Notes under the pieces: model-generated
Seen by the model: the letters and a program-made list of their open reading frames with translations, nothing else
Told to the model about the DNA's origin: nothing
Database searches by the model: none
Shown: positions 1 to 6,822 of the stretch, piece by piece
Layout of the letters: each line of letters opens with the position of its first letter
How positions within the stretch are numbered: position 1 is the stretch's first letter
Program-made: the position numbers and the translations under genes
From: Candidatus Heimdallarchaeota archaeon
GTDB taxonomy: Archaea > Asgardarchaeota > Heimdallarchaeia > Hodarchaeales > S146-22
Assembly (NCBI GenBank): GCA_015520535.1
Contig: WAPZ01000578.1
Span: forward strand, 1 to 8,204
Direction: 5' to 3'
DNA length: 8,204 nt

Positions 1-731
1 AAACTACTTCGAACAATATCATGTTTAGTAAATTGAATATCTTCAAATTCATTCATTTTTCTTATTACTTTAAGAAAACGTGACATACCACATATATCGT
101 GTTTTCGAGTTAGATCTGTTTGAGATATATCACCAGTGAAAATTACTCGTGAATTTTTACCAATACGTGTCATGATTGAATCAATTTCATGAAAAGTCAT
201 GTTTTCACCTTCGTCTACTACTATTATTGCGTTATCCCAAGTTAATCCCCGAATAAAAGATGTTGTCATGAATTCTATTAATCCAGCATCTTTCATATCG
301 TCATAAGTAGACCAGCGTCCTATTAATTCATAAAGCATATCTCGATAAGGTGCTTCATATGCTGCAACCTTTTCCTCCAAAGTGCCTGGCAAATGTCCAA
401 CTTCTCTTGTTGGGACAACGGATCTAACGATTATAATACGGTTTTGTGATTGTGTATCTAGTACTTCAACTAAAGCAAGATATAAGGCAAGAAAGGTTTT
501 TCCAGTACCCGCTGAACCGTGGGCGCAAATATTACTATTTTCGCAATTAAAAAAGGCATGGAACATGTCTTCTTGTGTTGTGGTGAGTGGTCTAATTGTG
601 GTTAAATCGTGTATACTCCATTTTTTTCTTTTCGGTCCCTCCTCTATTGCTATGCTGTTTGATTTTAAGGCTTGTTCAAGGTATTCTATTTCTTGTTTAT
701 GGTTACTCTTAGTCCGTTTTTTTCGGGACAT
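1..731 (-). CDS. phoH: PhoH-like P-loop ATPase, phage type (3' end beyond window)
   Basis: The reading frame is open from the ATG at 731-729 to the left edge, giving 243 residues without a stop. A Walker A motif GSAGTGKT is at residues 72-79, a PhoH-family LPGTLEEKV segment at about 114-122, a Walker B IIVVDE at about 169-174 and a FTGD motif further on. It ends in a DIVRSS segment typical of the PhoH C-terminus, so only a few residues should be missing. PhoH proteins are cytoplasmic ATPases of the phosphate-starvation group; homologues of PhoH are linked to RNA metabolism, but the role of phage copies is not settled. The start is supported by a strong Shine-Dalgarno AGGAGGTG just upstream. 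The first 45 residues are a basic, polar extension before the ATPase core. It follows spoVR by 91 bases and may have its own promoter. The family call is secure; the function in infection is not known. Confidence 0.95.
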   Translation of the reverse strand, partial: MSRKKRTKSNHKQEIEYLEQALKSNSIAIEEGPKRKKWSIHDLTTIRPLTTTQEDMFHAFFNCENSNICAHGSAGTGKTFLALYLALVEVLDTQSQNRIIIVRSVVPTREVGHLPGTLEEKVAAYEAPYRDMLYELIGRWSTYDDMKDAGLIEFMTTSFIRGLTWDNAIIVVDEGENMTFHEIDSIMTRIGKNSRVIFTGDISQTDLTRKHDICGMSRFLKVIRKMNEFEDIQFTKHDIVRSS

Positions 732-734
732 ATA

Positions 735-745
735 AGCACCTCCTT
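735..745 (-). promoter_or_regulatory. Ribosome binding site of phoH
   Basis: AGGAGGTG on the minus strand, a few bases before the ATG at 731, is the strongest Shine-Dalgarno in the window and fixes the phoH start. It suggests that phoH is translated efficiently and independently of spoVR. Confidence 0.65.
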
Positions 746-751
746 TTTGTA

Positions 752-779
752 GTTATATCATTAGTATTTACCTTGTTAA
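752..779 (-). promoter_or_regulatory. Possible sigma70-type promoter for phoH
   Basis: On the minus strand, TTAACA (779-774) and TATAAC (757-752) are separated by 16 bases. Each matches five of six consensus positions. The site lies in the spoVR-phoH gap, about 20 bases upstream of the phoH start codon. The DNA is very AT-rich here, so a chance match is quite possible, and phoH could simply be read through from spoVR. Confidence 0.35.
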
Positions 780-822
780 CTAAAAAATGAAATAACCTCC
801 AGTAATTTCTCTTTATTTTTTA

Positions 823-3111
823 TTAATCATCGTCAATAAAAATATCTAAAATATCTTCTCCATTCTTACTGTTGTATACTGATTGAATACTACCAGTGGT
901 ATCTTTAGATATTAATTGAACGTCATATCCCCAAAGAAACGAAATATGTTTCAGTACTTCTATTGTATCATCTATATGCAATGGTCGTTTGTTTACCATA
1001 TAGTGATGTAAGGTCATTGAACGATCACCCCACCTATCCACATTATACACTTGTATATCGGGTATTATAAAATCATTACTATATTGTTTAGCTAGTTTTT
1101 CACGAATGTTTTTATATCCTTGTCTGTTATGAATTTCTGTAACTTGTAATTTAGGATCACGCTCATCGTCATGTACTACGAATAAGAGAAAATCTCGCAT
1201 TACTTTTGGTGTAATGAATTGTTGAATAAAACTCTCATCTTTAAAGTTTTTAATAGCCCAATGGATTGTATTTAACCAATCACCTCGACCAACCCACTCC
1301 TGATCACCAAACCATTCTCGATCTTCTTCTGTTGGGTTTACAGATACACGTTTAATATCTTTATACAGTTCAAAACCTAAAGCATAAGGATTAATTCCAC
1401 TATAATATTTGTGGTTATAAGGCAACTGTCTGGTTACACCTGTATGAGATTCATAAAATTCTAACATGGCTCCATCGTCTATTAAGCCTTGGTCATACAT
1501 TTCATGTATAATTTCATAATGAAAAAACGTAGCACATCCTTCATTCATTAATTTCGTTTGACCTTGAGGATAAAAATATTGAGAGATTTTTCGAACTATG
1601 CGTATTATTTCACGTTTCCATTCGTCCAAATTCGGAGCATTTTTTTCAATAAAATAAAGAATATTCTCTTGGGGCTCATTGGGAAATCTTTCTTCAGACT
1701 CTTTATCATATTTTGTTTTAGTTTTTGGAACTGTCCTCCAAATATCGTTCAATTGTGATTGAATATATTTTTCCCTTTCTCTTCGTCTTGCTTTTTCCTC
1801 TCCTGCCGAAGGCTGGGATGGGCGCTTATACTTATCAACTCCATATGACATAAGAGCATGACAAGAATCTAAAACCTCCTCTACTGTTTCTATACCATAT
1901 AACTCTTCACATTCGCGAATGTAATTTTTAGCATATACTAAATAATCAATAATAGCATCAGCATCAGTCCACATATTAAATAGATAATTATTTTTAAAAA
2001 AATGATTATGGCCAAATGCAGCGTGAGCTAAGACCAACGTTTGCATTAGCATAGTATTTTCTTCCATCAAATATGAAATACAAGGATTTGAGTTAATCAC
2101 AATTTCATATGCTAATCCCATCCTACCTCGTTTATATGCTTCAAGCTGTTCAACAAAAGCTTTACCGAAAGACCAATGAGGGTAATATAAAGGAAGACCT
2201 ACAGCACAATTGTGCATTGGATATCCCTCACAAATAAAAGTTCCAGTGCTTGTAGTTATCTTTACAATTTCACATTCGCCGGCTGGAACGACACTTACAA
2301 CTTCTTCCCAATGAGGAGTTTTCATTAATCCTAAATTATCAAAATCTAGTTTTGATATTAATCGTTCAGGCCTATAAGTTCCAAGAAATTTAAGTTTATT
2401 TTTTACTGGACCTAATATATCAACATTCATACATTCTGAACCGCTCTTTTTAGTTATAGAGTGTAAAATATCTCTTTCATGAAATAAACGGCTCAATTTT
2501 TCAAGTATTAATCCAGAATTTTGAGCAATAGAGAGTTTTTGTAAAGATCCTTTTAAAATATTTCCTTCACCATCATACATACCTGCAATCCATCCAGCAT
2601 CTTTGGATGTATCTTCAACCCACGTATCTATTACTTTTGGGATTCTCGAGGGAGAATATCCTGAAGAATCATTATATCCTCGAAGTTGATCTGTTCTTCT
2701 CCATAGCAACATTGAGGTTTTCCCTCTTTGTTGTCGGACTAACCAACGGTGATCATTTGTTACAATAAATGTTTGTCCTGTCGATAATAAGACTTTTGAT
2801 ACTGGTCTTACTTCTTTAGAAACGTGGGTAACTTTAGCTTTTTTAAAAGCCCGATGGGGCCCATTTTCATCAAAACCAAGAAGAATATCGTTTACTTTGG
2901 TCTCTCCAGCTGGTCTCCAGTGCAAATCATTATGTAACACTTTGTGGTGAGGAGCCACACAGTAGGCATCAAGCATTTGCTCACTTGATATTATTTCAAT
3001 TTGATTTGGATAAGTATCTAATTTAAATTTTTCTTTTGCTATACGTTCAATATTTTCAAAAGCAAAATCAATCAAATCAAATGACCATTCTTGACCACCT
3101 TTAATTTTCAT
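823..3111 (-). CDS. spoVR: SpoVR/YcgB family protein, interrupted by an in-frame intein
   Basis: This 762-codon frame encodes a SpoVR-family protein with a 251-residue intein at residues 51-301. The mature protein would be 511 residues, about the same as E. coli YcgB (about 510 from memory) and longer than Bacillus SpoVR. The joined sequence reads EQMLDAY followed by CAVGLPLYYPHWSFGK, which aligns without a gap to the conserved start of YcgB. Other family blocks are YEIVINSNPC (335-344), AHAAFGHNHFFKNN (362-375), PQENILYF (480-487), MNEGCATFFHY (522-532), YSGINPYALGF and KDESFIQQF. SpoVR proteins work in the cytoplasm with PrkA and YeaH; SpoVR is needed for spore cortex formation in Bacillus, and the biochemical activity is unknown. 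The conserved His, Asn and Glu residues in the GHN and NEG blocks could bind a metal, which is my inference. The ATG lies two bases after the yeaH stop, with only a weak AAGAG upstream, so translation is probably coupled. The usual Trp of MNEGWAT is Cys here. Confidence 0.97.
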   Translation of the reverse strand: MKIKGGQEWSFDLIDFAFENIERIAKEKFKLDTYPNQIEIISSEQMLDAYCVAPHHKVLHNDLHWRPAGETKVNDILLGFDENGPHRAFKKAKVTHVSKEVRPVSKVLLSTGQTFIVTNDHRWLVRQQRGKTSMLLWRRTDQLRGYNDSSGYSPSRIPKVIDTWVEDTSKDAGWIAGMYDGEGNILKGSLQKLSIAQNSGLILEKLSRLFHERDILHSITKKSGSECMNVDILGPVKNKLKFLGTYRPERLISKLDFDNLGLMKTPHWEEVVSVVPAGECEIVKITTSTGTFICEGYPMHNCAVGLPLYYPHWSFGKAFVEQLEAYKRGRMGLAYEIVINSNPCISYLMEENTMLMQTLVLAHAAFGHNHFFKNNYLFNMWTDADAIIDYLVYAKNYIRECEELYGIETVEEVLDSCHALMSYGVDKYKRPSQPSAGEEKARRREREKYIQSQLNDIWRTVPKTKTKYDKESEERFPNEPQENILYFIEKNAPNLDEWKREIIRIVRKISQYFYPQGQTKLMNEGCATFFHYEIIHEMYDQGLIDDGAMLEFYESHTGVTRQLPYNHKYYSGINPYALGFELYKDIKRVSVNPTEEDREWFGDQEWVGRGDWLNTIHWAIKNFKDESFIQQFITPKVMRDFLLFVVHDDERDPKLQVTEIHNRQGYKNIREKLAKQYSNDFIIPDIQVYNVDRWGDRSMTLHHYMVNKRPLHIDDTIEVLKHISFLWGYDVQLISKDTTGSIQSVYNSKNGEDILDIFIDDD
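2209..2961 (-). mobile_element. Intein with LAGLIDADG homing endonuclease inside spoVR
   Basis: This is a 251-residue in-frame insertion (SpoVR residues 51-301). The N-terminal splicing block starts CVAPHHKVL with the nucleophile Cys at position 1 and continues WRPAGETKVNDILLGFDE. Block B is VTNDHRWLV, with the TxxH signature. The C-terminal blocks read EIVKITTSTGTFICEG and PMHN, ending in His-Asn, followed by Cys as the first downstream extein residue. All residues needed for standard Cys-type splicing are therefore present. Between the halves is one compact LAGLIDADG domain: WIAGMYDGEG at host residues 174-183, then a probable alpha-beta-beta-alpha-beta-beta-alpha run ending FLGTYRPERLISKL. 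A single motif suggests the endonuclease acts as a homodimer. The insertion lies directly before the conserved YPHWSFGK block, as expected of inteins that target conserved sites. Splicing and cutting activity are predicted, not shown. Confidence 0.95.
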
Positions 3112-3113
3112 TT

Positions 3114-4421
3114 TTAAGTTCTCTTATCAAAAAGTTTACGGAAAACTGGATATATTTCATTAACTTCATTAATTGTTGTCATGTCAAAATTACTATTAGC
3201 ATCTCGAATGTCAATTAAATGACTCCATAAGTCACTATCCCGTTGGTGATTTGTATCCTTTATTTCTACATAAGCATAATATTGACAAAGTTTTAATAGT
3301 TTGTTTAATTCCCGTTGAACGTTTGGTGTGTCTGTCGGCCAGTTGTCACCATCAGAGGCTTGACATCCAAAAATATTCCATTGAGATGTAGGAAATCGCT
3401 CTTGAATAATACTATACATTAATTCTAATGCCGGAGAAACCACTGTTCCGCCAGTTTCTCTTGAATGAAAAAATTCATCTTCATCTACTTCTTTTGCCAT
3501 GGTATGATGTCGAATAAAAACAACTTCTATTCTTTCATATTGACGAAATAAAAATAGATATAACAACATAAAAAAACGTTTAGCTAATTCCTTTTCACGT
3601 TCACCCATACTTCCTGAAACATCCATGATACAAAACATAACAGCTTGTGTTGTAGGAAGCGGAACCTGTTCCCACCTATTATAACGCAAATCTGTATCAT
3701 CAATAAAAGGAATAGCCCGTATCTTACGTTTTAAAATTTCAATTTGTTTTTTTATTTCATCTCTTTTGTTTTTTTCAATCGTAACATCCTTGCCTTGAGA
3801 TTGTCCTTCTTTTATTTTTTTGTTTAATTCTATTAGTTCTTCCTCGAGTTTCTTGAGAGCTTTTTTCTTCGGTGAACGTAAAGCAAACCTCCGACCTTTA
3901 GATTCTTTCATTGATCGAACAATATTCAACCTGCTAGGATTTCCATCACAAGAGAAACCAGCACGCTTATATGCTATTTCCTCTACAACAGTAATAGATT
4001 TTTTTGTGAGGTTAGGTAATTCTAAATCTTCAAAGAATATTTCGAGAAATTCATCTCTCGTAAGGTGAAACCCAAAATCATCTTCACCTTCACCATCAGG
4101 TGAACCCTCTCTACCCCCATCGCCTCCTTCACCATCTTGAGGACGAGGGATAGAATCGCCAGGGTTGTATCTATCGTTACCCGGAAGAACGTAATCACCA
4201 ATTCCACCTTTATCATGATGAAAAGTTGGTTGATTTAATCCCTTTGTTGGAATGTTAATTTTTTTACCTTTACTGCTGGTAACGTCAGAAATATTACCAT
4301 CTCTAATAACATCTTTTACGGCTTCTTTGACTTGTTGTTTAACACGTCTAACAAAACGTTGTCTATTTACAGAACTTTTTCCACTAGCGTTTTTCCGTCT
4401 ATCAATAATCACATGAGCCAT
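3114..4421 (-). CDS. yeaH: YeaH/YhbH family protein (DUF444), vWA/MIDAS domain
   Basis: From the ATG at 4421 the protein has 435 residues, close to E. coli YeaH (about 427 from memory). It opens with VIIDRRKN and SVNRQRFVRR, the family N-terminus. Next come NQPTFHHDKGGIGD, a PGNDRYNPGD block, a Gly/Asp/Glu-rich linker (about 96-115), the FLEIFFEDLELPNL block, a Lys/Glu-rich probable coiled coil (about 185-237), FIDDTDLRY, then a von Willebrand A domain. Its metal-ion-dependent adhesion site is DVSGSM (267-272), with ETGGT (322-326) and ASDGDN (355-360) completing it. It ends in the family motif IYPVFRKLF. YeaH is the partner of PrkA in the stress-response set; pairing of a vWA protein with an AAA+ ATPase resembles MoxR-type systems (inference). 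The frame can be extended to a TTG at 4430, but an AGGA nine bases before the ATG fits 4421 better. A stronger GGAGG at 4453-4457 precedes a 15-codon out-of-frame ORF instead. The gap to spoVR is two bases. Confidence 0.97.
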   Translation of the reverse strand: MAHVIIDRRKNASGKSSVNRQRFVRRVKQQVKEAVKDVIRDGNISDVTSSKGKKINIPTKGLNQPTFHHDKGGIGDYVLPGNDRYNPGDSIPRPQDGEGGDGGREGSPDGEGEDDFGFHLTRDEFLEIFFEDLELPNLTKKSITVVEEIAYKRAGFSCDGNPSRLNIVRSMKESKGRRFALRSPKKKALKKLEEELIELNKKIKEGQSQGKDVTIEKNKRDEIKKQIEILKRKIRAIPFIDDTDLRYNRWEQVPLPTTQAVMFCIMDVSGSMGEREKELAKRFFMLLYLFLFRQYERIEVVFIRHHTMAKEVDEDEFFHSRETGGTVVSPALELMYSIIQERFPTSQWNIFGCQASDGDNWPTDTPNVQRELNKLLKLCQYYAYVEIKDTNHQRDSDLWSHLIDIRDANSNFDMTTINEVNEIYPVFRKLFDKRT

Positions 4422-4479
4422 AAAAAGCAATCCTATATTTAAAAGTCATACAAACCTCCAAAAACTCCACTAGAATCAA

Positions 4480-6417
4480 CTAGTTATGCTTACGATAACG
4501 CATATACCAGTCCACCAGCAACCTAACTTGTTTAGTAGTATATCCCTTTTTAACCATACGTTCGACAAATTCAGTATGTTTCCTTTCATCTTCGGAGTTA
4601 GCTTTTTTAGTAAAAGATATTACTGGTAATAGTTCTTCGGTGTTTGCAAACATTCGTTTTTCGATGATATTGCAAAGTTTTTCGTAGCTAGTCCATTTGG
4701 GATTTTTACCTTCATTGTTTGCCTTTGCACGAATAACAAAATTAACGACTTCATTACGAAAATCTTTTGGATTACTAATGCCAGCAGGTTTTTCGATCTT
4801 TTCTAATTCAGCATTTAAACTTTCCTTATCGTACATTTCACCGGTATCAGGATCGCGGAAGTCAGTTTCCTGAATCCAAGCATCTGCATATTGAATATAA
4901 CGATCGAATAGATTTTGACCATATTCACTATATGATTCTAAGTATGCTTTTTGAATTTCATCACCTATAAACTCAGCATAATTGGGAGCTAGAATTCCTT
5001 TAATAAAAGTAATATATTTTTCCTCTACTTCAGGTGGAAACTGTTCTTGTTCAATTTGTTTTTCAAGCACATACATCAAGTGTATTGGATTTGCAGCAAC
5101 TTCAGTTGAATCGTAATTAAATACACGAGATAGAATCTTAAAAGCAAAACGTGTTGATGAACCTTCCATTCCTTCATTTACACCAGCATGTTCTTTATAT
5201 TCAACTATTGATTTTGCTTTGGGATCTTTGTCTTTTAAATTTTTACCATCGTATACTTCCATTTTCGAAAAGATAGAAGAATTGTCAGGTTCCACCAATC
5301 GAGTAAGTACTGAAAATTGTGCCATCATTGATAGTGTTCCTGGCGCGCATGGAGCGCTTGCAAGTTCACTATTAGCAATTAATTTTTCATAAATGTTTGT
5401 TTCTTGAGATACACGTAGGCAATATGGAACTTTTACAATGTATACGCGATCCAGAAATGCTTCGTTGTTTTTGTTGTTTCTAAACGTTAACCATTCAGAT
5501 TCATTGGAGTGAGCAAGAATTAAACCTTGATAAGGAATGGCACCAAATTGTTCGGTTCCATTATAGTGTCCTTCTTGTGTTGCTGTTAACATTGGATGTA
5601 ACATTTTTATAGGAGCTTTGAACATTTCAACAAATTCCATAATTCCTTGTGTCGAAACATTTAAACCACCAGCCCAGCTATATGCATCGGGATCATCTTG
5701 ATCAAAATCTTCAAGTCGGCGAATGTTTACTTTACCAACCAAAGAAGAAATGTCTTGATTGTTTTCATCACCCGGTTCGACTTTAGTGATACCAATTTGT
5801 TTTAAAATTGAAGGCCATACTTTAACTACGGAAAATGAAGTTATATCACCGTTTGATTCAGCTAAACGTTTAACAGCCCAAGGAGACATTACGTGACCGA
5901 GATATCTTTTTGGTATATTAAAATTTTCGACTAGATCATCACCATCTTCGTCAACATTAAAAAGTCCAAGAGGTGATTCGTATATTGGAGAAATTTCATT
6001 ACCATGTTTTAAAGCATAGAAAGGAACTTTTTCCATTAATTTTTTTAATTGTTCAGCCAATGAAGATTTACCACCACCTACAGGTCCCAAAAGATACAAC
6101 ACTTGTTTAGATTCTTCGAGTCCTTGAGCAGCATGTTTGAAGAATGATACAATGTTTTCAATAGTATCTTCCATTCCATAAAAATCCTTGAAAGCAGGAT
6201 ATATTTTTATTTTTCTATTTGAAAAAATTCGACTGAGTCTCTCATCTTCTCTTGTATCAATAATTTCTGGCTCACCTATTGCTGTTAGCATTCTTTCAGC
6301 GGCGGTGGCATACATGGAAGGATCATCTTTACATCTTGAAAGATATTCATCAATTGTCATTTCTTCTTCGAGACGATCTTCGTAACGATTTTGATATTTT
6401 TCAAAAAAAGTTGCCAT
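4480..6417 (-). CDS. prkA: PrkA/YeaG family AAA+ protein (serine protein kinase family)
   Basis: The 645-residue product aligns by memory almost end to end with E. coli YeaG (about 644). The family N-terminus RYEDRLEEEMTIDEYL leads into AAERMLTAIGEP and an AAA+ core: Walker A GPVGGGKSS (111-119), conserved GDENNQDISSLVGKV (216-230), QGIMEFVEMFKAP (257-269) in the Walker B region, AHSNESEW (302-309) as probable sensor 1, and FLDRVYIVKVPYCLR (321-335) with a likely arginine finger at Arg324. The C-terminal PrkA domain includes STRFAFKILSRVFN, AEFIGDEIQKAYLESYSEYGQ and KPAGISNPKDFRNEVVNFV. PrkA was described as a eukaryotic-like serine kinase; more recent work on Bacillus PrkA reports ATP-dependent protease activity, so the biochemical role is debated. 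It is cytoplasmic and acts with YeaH and SpoVR. It is the first gene of the operon, with AAGGAG ten bases before the ATG and a strong promoter upstream. All key residues I can check are intact, so it should be active. Confidence 0.98.
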   Translation of the reverse strand: MATFFEKYQNRYEDRLEEEMTIDEYLSRCKDDPSMYATAAERMLTAIGEPEIIDTREDERLSRIFSNRKIKIYPAFKDFYGMEDTIENIVSFFKHAAQGLEESKQVLYLLGPVGGGKSSLAEQLKKLMEKVPFYALKHGNEISPIYESPLGLFNVDEDGDDLVENFNIPKRYLGHVMSPWAVKRLAESNGDITSFSVVKVWPSILKQIGITKVEPGDENNQDISSLVGKVNIRRLEDFDQDDPDAYSWAGGLNVSTQGIMEFVEMFKAPIKMLHPMLTATQEGHYNGTEQFGAIPYQGLILAHSNESEWLTFRNNKNNEAFLDRVYIVKVPYCLRVSQETNIYEKLIANSELASAPCAPGTLSMMAQFSVLTRLVEPDNSSIFSKMEVYDGKNLKDKDPKAKSIVEYKEHAGVNEGMEGSSTRFAFKILSRVFNYDSTEVAANPIHLMYVLEKQIEQEQFPPEVEEKYITFIKGILAPNYAEFIGDEIQKAYLESYSEYGQNLFDRYIQYADAWIQETDFRDPDTGEMYDKESLNAELEKIEKPAGISNPKDFRNEVVNFVIRAKANNEGKNPKWTSYEKLCNIIEKRMFANTEELLPVISFTKKANSEDERKHTEFVERMVKKGYTTKQVRLLVDWYMRYRKHN

Positions 6418-6425
6418 TTTTGAAC

Positions 6426-6434
6426 TGCTCCTTG
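6426..6434 (-). promoter_or_regulatory. Ribosome binding site of prkA
   Basis: AAGGAG on the minus strand lies ten bases before the prkA ATG. It confirms the start, which also agrees with the N-terminus of the E. coli homologue. Confidence 0.6.
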
Positions 6435-6457
6435 AAATAATTATGTTTTATAGAATG

Positions 6458-6476
6458 AAGTATGAATATAATACTT
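6458..6476. repeat. Inverted repeat over the -10 box of the prkA promoter
   Basis: The arms AAGTAT and ATACTT are perfect reverse complements around a 7-base spacer. The repeat covers the whole -10 element and the likely transcription start. It could be an operator for a dimeric regulator, but short dyads are common in AT-rich DNA, so the call is tentative. Confidence 0.3.
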
Positions 6477-6496
6477 ATTTGTTATGTTGTTGTCAA
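6468..6496 (-). promoter_or_regulatory. Strong sigma70-type promoter of the prkA-yeaH-spoVR operon
   Basis: On the minus strand, a perfect TTGACA (6496-6491) and TATTAT (6473-6468, five of six) are separated by exactly 17 bases. The site sits in the only sizeable gap upstream of prkA, about 50 bases before its start codon, which leaves room for a short untranslated leader. A 6-base inverted repeat overlaps the -10 box (see 6458-6476). The match suggests use of the host housekeeping polymerase. Confidence 0.7.
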
Positions 6497-6510
6497 CACG
6501 ATTAAAAGGG

Positions 6511-6822
6511 TTAAAACAATTTTTTTTGGGTTAAAGTGTTGTTAAAATGAGCATCATACCAAATATCAAATTGTTTTCCTGGTAAAGTGATTTCGTTCCA
6601 CTTGCGAAGGCATTCTTTTAATCCAATCTTATTAACAATCCATTTCATAATTTCAGTTCTTCTACCTCCAGGAATAGGAATCCATTGAGTAGGTTCAGGA
6701 CGAGGAAGAACAGAAGGCCATCTCCATATATTGAGTTCACACCACCATTTTGCTAATGTTGCATCATTTTGCTGATACAATATTTGTAAATCATGTGATG
6801 TTAGTTTTTTATGATTATTCAT
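6511..6822 (-). CDS. Small tryptophan-rich protein of unknown function
   Basis: I do not recognise this 103-residue protein. It has 8 Trp residues, a KWWCELNIWRWP segment (25-36), a proline-rich stretch PRPEPTQWIPIPGGRR (40-55), then a probably helical basic segment (about 56-76) and the ending LPGKQFDIWYDAHFN. There is no signal peptide or membrane segment, so it is likely cytoplasmic. The PGGRRTE segment followed by a helix could be a nucleic-acid or protein contact surface, but that is a guess. The ATG overlaps the stop of the preceding zinc-ribbon gene by eight bases and lacks a good Shine-Dalgarno, so it is probably translated by coupling. It is the last gene before the prkA promoter, and no terminator is visible after it. 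That it is a real gene is supported by the overlap arrangement and by the lack of any other long frame here. Confidence 0.7.
   Translation of the reverse strand: MNNHKKLTSHDLQILYQQNDATLAKWWCELNIWRWPSVLPRPEPTQWIPIPGGRRTEIMKWIVNKIGLKECLRKWNEITLPGKQFDIWYDAHFNNTLTQKKLF

Noticed and set aside
382..735. Open frame of 117 codons on the plus strand
   Set aside because: It lies antisense to the clear PhoH frame, which has Walker A and B motifs; its product is low-complexity and resembles nothing.
776..826. AT-only imperfect dyad after spoVR as a rho-independent terminator
   Set aside because: The arms have almost no G or C, the loop is about 26 bases and no T-run follows a stable stem, so termination is not convincing.
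1558..1758. Plus-strand open frame opposite spoVR
   Set aside because: The opposite strand encodes conserved SpoVR blocks; this is a shadow without a ribosome site.
823..3111. Frameshift or chimera explaining the overlong SpoVR
   Set aside because: The extra 251 residues are in frame, carry intein motifs and leave a gapless SpoVR when removed.
3820..4216. Open frames on both strands overlapping yeaH (3820-4068 plus, 4022-4216 minus)
   Set aside because: Both fall inside the yeaH coding region in other frames and have no family motifs.
6188..6385. Plus-strand open frame opposite the prkA 5' end
   Set aside because: Serine-rich shadow of the conserved PrkA N-terminus.
6508..6535. Direct repeat GGGTTAAA twice, 12 bases apart
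   Set aside because: One copy is within coding sequence and the other at the stop codon; two short copies in AT-rich DNA can arise by chance.
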